The notes beneath the pieces were generated by a model that saw only the letters and a list, made by a program, of their open reading frames with translations, searched no databases and was not told where the DNA came from. Made by a program: the position numbers and the translations under genes. A stretch of 7,283 bases of DNA from Chloroflexota bacterium (GTDB lineage: Bacteria > Chloroflexota > Anaerolineae > Aggregatilineales > Phototrophicaceae), in contig JAEVZT010000346.1 of NCBI GenBank assembly GCA_023392115.1, positions 1-7,283 on the forward strand. The letters are read 5' to 3'. Positions 1 to 5,570 of this stretch are shown here, piece by piece. Each line of letters begins with the position of its first letter. The first letter of the stretch is position 1.

Positions 1-18
1 TGGGCTAGACTAGTTTCT

Positions 19-58
19 AATTCGCCCCCTCTACCTGCTGGGGTAGAGGGGGCGAATT
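19..58. repeat. Strong intergenic hairpin (17-bp perfect inverted repeat)
   Basis: Arms 19-35 (starting AATTCGCCCCCT) and 42-58 are perfectly complementary over 17 bp around a 6-base loop. No T-run follows on either strand: on the + strand the stem is followed by CCAAAAA. It may be the transcript end of a gene lying before the window (a GLD-stop reading ends at base 12, which cannot be verified), or a palindromic repeat unit. Its C/G-rich core resembles the inner hairpin at 3191-3214 (GCCCCCTCTACC against GCCCCTCTCC), so the two may be related. The stem is certain; its function is not. Confidence 0.7.
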
Positions 59-112
59 CCAAAAACAGCGAGAATATTACTTTCATCATCAACTCGCGTA
101 GCAAACACCACA

Positions 113-124
113 TTGTGATCACAA
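113..124. promoter_or_regulatory. Perfect palindrome TTGTGATCACAA, possible operator
   Basis: A perfect 12-base palindrome covering the -35 hexamer of the candidate promoter. A dimeric regulator bound here would compete with RNA polymerase, so repression is the simplest reading. The half-site TGTGA is the CRP half-site, but CRP sites have six bases between half-sites and this one has none, so a CRP call is not supported. No regulator gene is in the window. Confidence 0.4.
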
Positions 125-140
125 GGCGAGACTTTATACT
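113..140 (+). promoter_or_regulatory. Candidate sigma70-type promoter for the dipeptide-type permease genes
   Basis: TTGTGA at 113-118 (4 of 6 to the -35 consensus), a 16-base spacer, and TATACT at 135-140 (5 of 6 to the -10 consensus). Transcription would start near base 147, giving an untranslated leader of about 155 bases before the ATG at 302. This is the best promoter-like pair I can see in the 300-base upstream region. If a binding-protein gene lies just left of the window, this would be an internal promoter of its operon. The call rests on motif similarity alone. Confidence 0.45.
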
Positions 141-301
141 TGGATACCAACAGGTTTTCGGCGGTTCCTGCGGACAAAAAGCGCCGGTATTCGTTCTGGT
201 ATCTTCGACGCGAGTCGCTGTCGCGTTGGAACTAGTAAGTTCGTTCGTGCGGTGTAGCGTGCCGTACGCTCCCTTGGACGGGGGATGAGCGGGGAAATCC
301 C
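141..301 (+). other. Leader region of the permease operon with two small hairpins
   Basis: No convincing gene is present. Two local stems can be drawn: 204-213 with 221-230 (10 pairs including two G-U, 7-base loop) and 256-260 with 266-270 (5 pairs, 5-base loop). I recognise no riboswitch class. Just before the ATG at 302 there is only a weak purine-rich GGGGAAAT (291-298) as ribosome-binding site. A six-codon reading frame, ATG 285 to TGA 303-305 (MSGEIP), ends overlapping the permease start codon as ATGA; it may be chance. Confidence 0.35.
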
Positions 302-1378
302 ATGATCAAGTACACCTTGCGTCGCCTCATTCAGGCGATACCCACGTTTTTCGGCATCACCATCTTTTCGTACCTGTTGATGGCAGCCGCGCCGGGCGGA
401 CCTGTCGCCGCCTTGACTTTTGATCCCAAGATCACGCCGCAGCAGCGCGAGCGCGTCGCCGCCCGACTGGGTGTCAACGATCCGCTGCCGCTTCAATACG
501 TGCGCTGGCTCTTGGGTGACGACTGGATGCGCTGGGACTCAGACGGTGATGGCGTCGCCGACCGCGCGTTCCTCATCCCGCTCGACGCTGACGGCGACGG
601 TGAACCGGAACCGCCCGGGCAAAACCGCGGTGTTTTGCGCGGCGATTTTGGACGCTCCTTCTTCTACCGCCGTCCCGTCATCGATTTACTCGGCGAGCGC
701 GTCGCTGCCACGCTTGAACTCGGCGCGGCTGCACTGATGTTCGGGCTTGTGCTCGGCGTCCCCATTGGCATTCTCGCTGCTGTCAGGAAAGGACGCTGGT
801 TCGACAACCTGACGCGCGTTCTCGCCGTCGTCTTCAATGCCGTCCCTATCTTCTGGCTTGGCTTGATCTTGATCTTGATCTTCGGCTCGACGCTTGGCGT
901 CCTGCCGATGGGTGGACGCTGCCCGCCCGCGCTCAGCGGGGGCTGCCCGCCGATCTACGGGCGCATTGAGTACCTGATCCTGCCGACGTTCGTCCTCGCG
1001 ACGGGCACGATCGCCATCTATTCGCGCTACATGCGCGCGTCGATGCTCGACGTGATGAGTCAGGATTACATGCGGACTGCCCTGTCCAAGGGCTTGACCG
1101 GTCGCGCCGTATGGTTCAAGCACGGCGCGCGCAACGCCTTGATCCCGCTGGCAACCTTCTTGGGTCCGCAGGTCACCGGCTTGCTCAGCGGCGCGGCGAT
1201 CACCGAGACGATCTTCTCGTGGCCCGGTCTGGGACGCTTCGCCGTGCAGGCGGTAACCTCTCAGGATTATCCAATTGTGATGACTGTCGTGATCGTCAGC
1301 GCGGTGGCGACGATGTTTGGTTACATCCTGTCCGATATCCTGTACGCGGTCATCGACCCGCGTATCCGGTTTGACTAG
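302..1378 (+). CDS. ABC transporter permease, DppB/OppB (peptide/nickel) type
   Basis: Inner-membrane channel subunit of a peptide/nickel-type ABC importer, 358 aa. The N-terminus (MIKYTLRRLIQAIPTFFGIT) is the typical DppB start and supports the ATG at 302 despite a weak ribosome-binding site. Predicted membrane helices lie at about 9-28, 137-160, 172-200, 222-242, 282-306 and 325-350. The EAA loop that contacts the ATPase is at about 255-280 (QDYMRTALSKGLTGRAVWFKH), and the family C-terminus YAVIDPRIRFD is intact. Odd features: the first extracytoplasmic loop carries an extra segment (about 72-110) with two acidic DxDxDG motifs, at D79-D87 and D95-E103, and a later external loop has two close cysteines (C207, C215). 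The second permease follows after 13 bases. The substrate cannot be told from permeases alone; peptides, nickel and some oligosaccharides all use this family. Confidence 0.93.
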   Translation: MIKYTLRRLIQAIPTFFGITIFSYLLMAAAPGGPVAALTFDPKITPQQRERVAARLGVNDPLPLQYVRWLLGDDWMRWDSDGDGVADRAFLIPLDADGDGEPEPPGQNRGVLRGDFGRSFFYRRPVIDLLGERVAATLELGAAALMFGLVLGVPIGILAAVRKGRWFDNLTRVLAVVFNAVPIFWLGLILILIFGSTLGVLPMGGRCPPALSGGCPPIYGRIEYLILPTFVLATGTIAIYSRYMRASMLDVMSQDYMRTALSKGLTGRAVWFKHGARNALIPLATFLGPQVTGLLSGAAITETIFSWPGLGRFAVQAVTSQDYPIVMTVVIVSAVATMFGYILSDILYAVIDPRIRFD

Positions 1379-1380
1379 GC

Positions 1381-1386
1381 GAGGTG
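1381..1386 (+). promoter_or_regulatory. Shine-Dalgarno GAGGTG setting a GTG start
   Basis: GAGGTG lies 5 bases before the GTG at 1392, in the short gap after the upstream permease stop. An in-frame ATG at 1317 would put 25 codons inside the upstream gene and encode residues unlike the family, so the GTG start is preferred. Confidence 0.8.
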
Positions 1387-1391
1387 ATCTT

Positions 1392-2303
1392 GTGGCTACG
1401 CAAACATCTGTCGCAAAACTTCAAGTCGGACAGGAAGAGAAGCACGTCAGTCTGTCGCTCACGCAGCTCGCGCTGCGCCGCCTGCGCCGTGACAAACTGA
1501 CCCTATTCGCACTCGGCGTCGTCCTGCTGATGGCAATGCTGGCAGCCGCCGCCCCTGTGATTTCGGATACGCTAAACATCAGACATACGCGCACCAACGC
1601 ATCGCGCACGTTCCTGCCCGTCGGCGCTGAAGGTCACCCCTTGGGAACTGACGACTTAGGACGCGACCACCTCGCCCGCCTGCTCTATGCCGGACAGGTG
1701 TCGCTCAGTGTCGGCTTCCTCGCGGCGGCGATCTCGCTCAGCATTGGCGTGTCGCTCGGCATCCTTACCGGTTTCTACGGCGGAATCATCGACGACATCG
1801 TCAACTGGCTGATCGCGACGCTAAACTCGATTCCCCAGTTGTTCCTGCTCTTAATCGTGGCTGCCGTCTTGCAGCCCTCGCCGACAACGCTGATCCTCGT
1901 GCTCGGCTTCCTCGGCTGGACGGGTACGACGCGCCTCGTGCGAGGCGAAACCCTGTCCCTGCGCGAGCGAGAGTACATCGTTAGCGCCCGCGCGATCGGC
2001 GCGTCGCCGCTGCGGATCATGTTCGTCCACATCCTGCCGAACCTGTTCTCGATTATCGTCATCTCGCTGGCGATTGACATCGGCGCGTTGATCCTGTCGG
2101 AAGCCGCCCTGAGCTTCCTCGGTCTAGGTATCAAGCCGCCGACGCCTAGCTGGGGCAACATGCTCACCGGCGCGCAGGTGTTCTTCACGCGCGGCGTCCA
2201 TCTGGTCATCTTCCCCGGTCTGGCGATTTTCATCACGGTGCTGTGCCTGTACATCATCGGCGACGGCCTCCGCGACGCCTTCGACCCGACGGCGAAGGAC
2301 TAG
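1392..2303 (+). CDS. ABC transporter permease, DppC/OppC (peptide/nickel) type
   Basis: Second channel subunit, pairing with the upstream DppB-type protein; 303 aa from the GTG start. The N-terminal cytoplasmic part leads into a helix at about 36-58, then the family motif HPLGTDDLGRD (82-92), further helices at about 102-128, 137-160, 163-183, 216-245 and 270-293, and the EAA loop REREYIVSARAIGASPLRI (191-209). The conserved block SEAALSFLGLGIKPPTPSWG (236-255) and the tail IGDGLRDAFDP (289-299) are complete. It is translated from the same transcript as its partner, 13 bases downstream. A terminator-like hairpin follows 13 bases after the stop, so no ATPase genes follow directly; those and the binding protein must be encoded elsewhere, perhaps left of the window. 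Confidence 0.93.
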   Translation: MATQTSVAKLQVGQEEKHVSLSLTQLALRRLRRDKLTLFALGVVLLMAMLAAAAPVISDTLNIRHTRTNASRTFLPVGAEGHPLGTDDLGRDHLARLLYAGQVSLSVGFLAAAISLSIGVSLGILTGFYGGIIDDIVNWLIATLNSIPQLFLLLIVAAVLQPSPTTLILVLGFLGWTGTTRLVRGETLSLREREYIVSARAIGASPLRIMFVHILPNLFSIIVISLAIDIGALILSEAALSFLGLGIKPPTPSWGNMLTGAQVFFTRGVHLVIFPGLAIFITVLCLYIIGDGLRDAFDPTAKD

Positions 2304-2316
2304 GCAAGACAAGTTT

Positions 2317-2344
2317 ACAGTTCACAGTTGACAGTTTACAGTGA
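2317..2344. repeat. Tandem heptamer repeat ACAGTNN, four units
   Basis: Units ACAGTTC, ACAGTTG, ACAGTTT and ACAGTGA run without gap at 2317-2344. An inverted copy, ACTGTGAACTGT, sits at 2359-2370. The repeat lies wholly in the 78-base space between the convergent operons and provides the left arm of the terminator stem. Confidence 0.8.
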
Positions 2345-2374
2345 GTGCGAAAACGCTTACTGTGAACTGTTTTT
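2317..2374 (+). terminator. Rho-independent-like terminator after the permease pair
   Basis: ACAGTTCACAGT (2317-2328) is perfectly complementary to ACTGTGAACTGT (2359-2370), and a run of five T (2370-2374) ends the right arm. Because the left side is a heptamer repeat, a competing stem using 2331-2349 with the same right arm is also possible, with a shorter loop and two or three mismatches. The stem is AT-richer than a classic terminator. Read on the - strand it also lies 12 bases past the aldolase stop, but the bases following it there (AAACTTG) contain no T-run, so termination in that direction is weaker. Confidence 0.65.
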
Positions 2375-2381
2375 GATTCTC

Positions 2382-3137
2382 CTATCCGACAAACATCTGC
2401 CGGCGGTAGATCTCGTCCGGTCGACGGTAGATGTGCATGATGTCCGCCTGTGACATGAACGTCGGCTCACCGACCGCGCACGACCCGGCGAAGATCGCCG
2501 CCGCTTTGACGCACATCGCCGTGATGTTCAACGCCTCAACCGGTGTTTGCGCCAGCGCGATCAAGCCGTGATTCGCCATCAGGATGACCTTCGGCGCTTC
2601 GCCGTATTCGTCCATGTAGCGCCGCACCTGCTCGCGGATCGCCACCGACAGCGGCAAGCCGGGATCAACATACGGCACAAACACCGAACGCGGACCACAG
2701 AGCACCACCTCGTCAGGAAACTGGCGGTTGCTGGCGAACTGCTCGGCGCGCGAACTGCACAGGGCGCGGTTGACGGCGATCGGATGCGTGTGGGCGATGC
2801 ACTTCACGCCGCAGCCGTACAAGAGGACGGCATGAAACGTCACCTCAACCGACGGGCGTGCCGCCGACGCAGAATCAACCCGCGCGTCGAGCATTGCCTG
2901 CTGGATGGCGACGGCGTCCGCCAGCGGCTGATCGACGAGCGACAGGATCGGCGCGAAGCGGACGGCGACAAAACCGTCGGCTTCGATGTTGTGCATCCCC
3001 TTTCCGCTCGCCTTGATCCAGAAAGACTCGTCGTCGATGCGGTACGACGTATTCCCTTCGCCAATGATCACGTAATCGAGGTGCGGCTGCCCGAGGGCGC
3101 GCGTCATCTCGACGATTTGCTGCAAGGATGTATCCAA
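2382..3137 (-). CDS. Class II aldolase/adducin family protein (sugar-phosphate aldolase-like)
   Basis: Likely a cytoplasmic, divalent-metal-dependent aldolase that cleaves a ketose-1-phosphate (fuculose- or rhamnulose-phosphate type) into dihydroxyacetone phosphate and an aldehyde. Numbered from the TTG at 3137 (251 aa): GEGNTS (26-31), KASGKGM (42-48), the acid-base glutamate of PSVE (E98), metal ligands of HTHP (H116, H118), and the third histidine in ANHG (H190). All the class II metal and catalytic residues are present. A longer reading from ATG 3188 would draw its first residues from the intergenic repeat at 3161-3246. TTG 3137 has AGGTG 7 bases upstream; ATG 3107 (M11 in this numbering) is another option. 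It is the last gene of the sugar transport operon, about 120 bases after the binding protein, which suggests it acts on the imported sugar after phosphorylation. No kinase or isomerase is visible. Exact substrate unknown. Confidence 0.85.
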   Translation of the reverse strand: MDTSLQQIVEMTRALGQPHLDYVIIGEGNTSYRIDDESFWIKASGKGMHNIEADGFVAVRFAPILSLVDQPLADAVAIQQAMLDARVDSASAARPSVEVTFHAVLLYGCGVKCIAHTHPIAVNRALCSSRAEQFASNRQFPDEVVLCGPRSVFVPYVDPGLPLSVAIREQVRRYMDEYGEAPKVILMANHGLIALAQTPVEALNITAMCVKAAAIFAGSCAVGEPTFMSQADIMHIYRRPDEIYRRQMFVG

Positions 3138-3144
3138 ATCGGAA

Positions 3145-3149
3145 CACCT
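3145..3149 (-). promoter_or_regulatory. Possible Shine-Dalgarno for the aldolase (TTG start)
   Basis: AGGTG on the - strand, 7 bases before the TTG at 3137-3135. It supports a start outside the repeat rather than at ATG 3188. The match is short, so this is only a moderate argument. Confidence 0.4.
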
Positions 3150-3160
3150 ATCTTTACGTG

Positions 3161-3246
3161 CAACCTCACCCCGTTTCGCTTCGCTCAACCGCCCCTCTCC
3201 GTATGGAGAGGGGCAGCACGACCGCAGGTTGTGCGGGGTGAGGTTG
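3161..3246. repeat. Nested inverted repeat element (86 bp) between binding protein and aldolase
   Basis: Outer arms CAACCTCACCCCG (3161-3173) and CGGGGTGAGGTTG (3234-3246) are perfectly complementary over 13 bp. Inside lies a second perfect stem, GCCCCTCTCC (3191-3200) with GGAGAGGGGC (3205-3214), around the loop GTAT. This two-level layout is that of a small non-autonomous palindromic repeat; from memory, similar CCTCACCCC/CCCCTCTCC elements are abundant between genes in Chloroflexota. No coding capacity and no T-run on either side. In the operon transcript it would form a long stem just after the binding-protein stop, where it could protect the upstream message or reduce read-through into the aldolase. 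Confidence 0.75.
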
Positions 3247-3257
3247 GCAGACGTGCA

Positions 3258-4466
3258 CTAGAAGTCGAAATCGGCGATGTTTTCAGCGGTGAAGACGAAG
3301 GGCGAGCCAAGCAGGATTTCGCTGCCGTTGACGACTTGCAGCGTGCCGAGGCGACCGGCTTCGACCGACGTCGATTCAGACGTCAGCGTGCCGTCAACAA
3401 CCGCGCGCATGACGTAAACCGCCGCGTAGCCAAGGTCAACCGGGTTCCAGAGTACGACCGACTTGACGCAGCCGTTATCGACAAACGGGCGCATCTGGTT
3501 CGGCGTTGAAACCCCGACAACGGCGACCGCTTCTTCAGGGGTTGCCGCCGCGTTCGCCAGCGAGTCAACCGCGCACACGCTCGCCTGCGTCACCGCATCG
3601 GCTGCACCCGGAACCGCCACGCTCGACATGCCGAACACGCCGTCAAGTTCTTCACCGTACTTGTTGATCAGGGTCTGCGTCTGCTGGAAGGCGAGCTGCT
3701 GGTCTTCCTGCGCCTCGACAGTTTCTAACCAGACGAGATCCGGATAGCACTTGCCAACATAGTCGTGCATTTCGGCGATCCAGCGCCCCTGATTCGGCGC
3801 GGTGAACGAGCTGGTCACGATGGCGAAGCGCCCGTCGGGACCAATTTCCGCCACCATGCTGTCGACCAACGCCTTGGCAATGCCGTTGAACTCCGCCTGA
3901 TTGACGAACCACTCACGGGCGTCCGGTTCAGAGTTGGCGTCATAGCCGACGACGTGAATGCCCTGCTCCAGTGCGCGGCGCAGCACCGGCGAAATCGCGA
4001 CCGGGTCATTCGCCGCGAACAGGATGCCGTTCACGCCCTGCGTGATGTAGTTCTCGATGAATTCGATCTGCGCGGTGATGTCACCTTCGGTCGGACCATC
4101 GGTCGTCGCGTTGACGTTGCCGAGTTCTTCCGCTGCCTGCTGGATTCCGGCGCTTGTCGCGTTAAAGTAGCCGATGCCGATCAGCTTGGGAATATCGACA
4201 ATCGTGATCGGCTGCCCGGCGAGATCGGGCGCGTTCGCCGCCACGCCGCCGTCGTATGCCGGTGCCGCCGACGCTTCTTCGGTCGCCATTTCGTCGGTCG
4301 CCGCTTCTTCTGCCGCGCCGCCGGCGCCCGCCGGGCACTCTAGCGGGGCAGTCGGCAGATCGTCCGAACCGACCCAGCGTTCCCCTTCCTGCGCGGACAC
4401 CGGCAGGACAAACGCGCCGATCAGCAGGCAGCAAAGCGCGAGTACGTACAACAACTTCTTAGACAT
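3258..4466 (-). CDS. Sugar ABC transporter substrate-binding protein, LsrB/RhaS-like
   Basis: Exported binding protein delivering a sugar to the two permeases encoded upstream; 402 aa. ATG 4466 is chosen because it begins a clear signal peptide (MSKK, hydrophobic core 5-23, likely cleavage after VSA at 25) and has GAGGAGAGGA six bases upstream. There is no lipobox. A linker rich in Ala, Glu and Gly (about 45-85) precedes the type I periplasmic-binding fold, which starts near TIVDIPKLIGIGYF (88-101). Family motifs include DGPTEGD (123-129), the GYDANSEPD block (174-182), TSSFTAPNQGRW (218-229), GVSTPNQMRPFV (318-329) and the end ENIADFDF (395-402), all close to LsrB/RhaS as I recall them. By that alignment LsrB contacts K35, D116 and Q167 are kept (K94, D176, Q226), but D166, P220 and A222 become N225, M280 and S282, arguing against AI-2 as ligand. 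Rhamnose or another deoxy-sugar is the best guess. Four cysteines (C44, C240, C298, C333) occur in the mature part. Confidence 0.9.
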   Translation of the reverse strand: MSKKLLYVLALCCLLIGAFVLPVSAQEGERWVGSDDLPTAPLECPAGAGGAAEEAATDEMATEEASAAPAYDGGVAANAPDLAGQPITIVDIPKLIGIGYFNATSAGIQQAAEELGNVNATTDGPTEGDITAQIEFIENYITQGVNGILFAANDPVAISPVLRRALEQGIHVVGYDANSEPDAREWFVNQAEFNGIAKALVDSMVAEIGPDGRFAIVTSSFTAPNQGRWIAEMHDYVGKCYPDLVWLETVEAQEDQQLAFQQTQTLINKYGEELDGVFGMSSVAVPGAADAVTQASVCAVDSLANAAATPEEAVAVVGVSTPNQMRPFVDNGCVKSVVLWNPVDLGYAAVYVMRAVVDGTLTSESTSVEAGRLGTLQVVNGSEILLGSPFVFTAENIADFDF

Positions 4467-4562
4467 GCGTAATCCTCTCCTCAACAACCTTAATACACCC
4501 CATTGAAGATGTTGATGCAGATGATACTTCGACGTGCCTACCTTCCGGAAACTCACCTCCCT
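4467..4562 (-). promoter_or_regulatory. Intercistronic gap with binding-protein ribosome-binding site
   Basis: These 96 bases separate the second permease stop from the binding-protein start. The only clear element is the strong purine tract GAGGAGAGGA (4473-4482, - strand), six bases before ATG 4466, which decides that start over an in-frame GTG at 4556. A TTCCGGAA palindrome (4543-4550) is also present. I see no convincing internal promoter or strong stem. A better ribosome-binding site for the binding protein than for its neighbours fits its usual excess over the membrane parts. Confidence 0.6.
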
Positions 4563-5564
4563 TCACGCGGCGGCGCCGGTTCGCCGCTGGATAAAACTGT
4601 TGATAAGGATCGCCGCGATGAGGACGACCCCGATCACCACGATTGTAGAGTCCCCCTTCACGCCGGAGAGCGACAGACCGTTCTTGAGTAGCTGGATCAG
4701 CACCAGCCCGATCAGCGTGCCGACAATGCTGCCGCTGCCGCCGAAGATGCTCGTCCCGCCGAGGACAACCGCCGCGATCACGTCGAGTTCCATGCCTGTG
4801 CCCATGTCGGCGCGGGTCGTGCTGACGCGCGACGTGAAGATGTAGCCCGCCAGCCCGGACATGAAGCCTGAGAACGTGTAGATCAGCAGCTTATAGCGAT
4901 CAACGGGGATGCCTGAAAAGCGCGAAGCAAGCTCATTGTTGCCGATAGCATACAGCGAGCGTCCGAATGCCGTCCGCGATAAGATGATCGCCGACAGAAT
5001 GGCAAAGATGACGAACACCCACAACTGACTCGGCACGCCGAGGAACTGCCCCTGCCCGATCTGGAAGAACCAATCGGGGAAACCGCGCGCCGACCGCGCC
5101 TGACTGATGCCGAGCGCCAGACCGCGATACAGCGCCAGCGTCGCCAGCGTCATGATCAGCGGCGGCACGCCGAGGCGGACGATGAACAAGCCGTTGATGA
5201 AACCGGCGAGTGTGCCAGCCGCCAAGCCAATGGCGATCGCCGCTTCAAGCGGCAGCCCCATGTCCTGCCAGCTGAAGCCGAGGATGATCGCGCTCAAGCC
5301 GAACATCGACCCGACCGACAGATCAATGCCGCCGGTCACGATGATGAACGTCATCGGCAGGGCGATCAAGCCGACCTCAGTCAGCAGCCGCCCCTGATTG
5401 AGGATATTGCTCTGCGTCAGAAAATTCGCCGACTGGGTAGACAGCAGCAGCACCGCGACGATCATAATGATGAGCAGGACGCCTTCCTGACTCAGCACCA
5501 GCGCGCGGATGCGGCTGCCCAGCGAGGGCGCGCGTTCTTCGAAGTGTCGTTCACCGGCTGCCAT
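4563..5564 (-). CDS. Sugar ABC transporter permease, LsrD/RhaQ-like (BPD_transp_2 family)
   Basis: Second membrane subunit of the sugar importer, 333 aa. It is a highly hydrophobic protein of the RbsC/LsrD class, with the family motif GGIDLSVGSMFGL (78-90), the VPPLIMTLATLALYRG stretch (133-148), the cytoplasmic ATPase-contact loop RTAFGRSLYAIGNNELASRFSGI (part of 197-219) and VLGGTSIFGGSGSIVGT (267-283). The N-terminus is cytoplasmic and the first helix covers about 28-46. Only 6 bases separate its ATG from the stop of the preceding permease, and its ribosome-binding site GGGGAGG (5574-5580) lies in the last codons of that gene, so the two are probably translationally linked. Overall similarity, judged by eye, is to LsrD/RhaQ more than to ribose RbsC. 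Substrate follows the binding protein. Confidence 0.9.
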   Translation of the reverse strand: MAAGERHFEERAPSLGSRIRALVLSQEGVLLIIMIVAVLLLSTQSANFLTQSNILNQGRLLTEVGLIALPMTFIIVTGGIDLSVGSMFGLSAIILGFSWQDMGLPLEAAIAIGLAAGTLAGFINGLFIVRLGVPPLIMTLATLALYRGLALGISQARSARGFPDWFFQIGQGQFLGVPSQLWVFVIFAILSAIILSRTAFGRSLYAIGNNELASRFSGIPVDRYKLLIYTFSGFMSGLAGYIFTSRVSTTRADMGTGMELDVIAAVVLGGTSIFGGSGSIVGTLIGLVLIQLLKNGLSLSGVKGDSTIVVIGVVLIAAILINSFIQRRTGAAA

Positions 5565-5570
5565 GTGCCC

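Noticed and set aside
113..124. CRP-binding site
   Set aside because: TGTGA and TCACA half-sites are present but directly abutted, without the six-base spacer of CRP sites.
134..496. 120-codon open reading frame on the - strand in the leader and permease start
   Set aside because: About half of it is antisense to the permease, the rest crosses the candidate promoter and leader, and it has an Arg-rich composition with no family resemblance.
862..879. Triple CTTGAT repeat in the DppB-type gene as a phase-variation tract
   Set aside because: Three in-frame hexamers encoding alternating Leu and Ile in a membrane helix; changes would not shift the frame, and the run is short enough to reflect codon choice.
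686..1123. 145-codon open reading frame on the - strand
   Set aside because: Antisense to a clearly conserved permease, with charged low-information composition and no recognisable domain.
2317..2374. CRISPR-like array
   Set aside because: Units are 7 bases long with no spacers, and the right side is an inverted copy that makes a terminator stem.
3161..3246. Rho-independent terminator after the binding protein
   Set aside because: The stems are strong but no T-run follows on the - strand, and the nested outer arms fit a repeat element better.
2547..3509. 320-codon open reading frame on the + strand
   Set aside because: It runs antisense across the aldolase and into the binding-protein gene, is extremely rich in Arg, Asp and His, and shows no family motif. 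It is the mirror of real - strand genes in GC-rich DNA.
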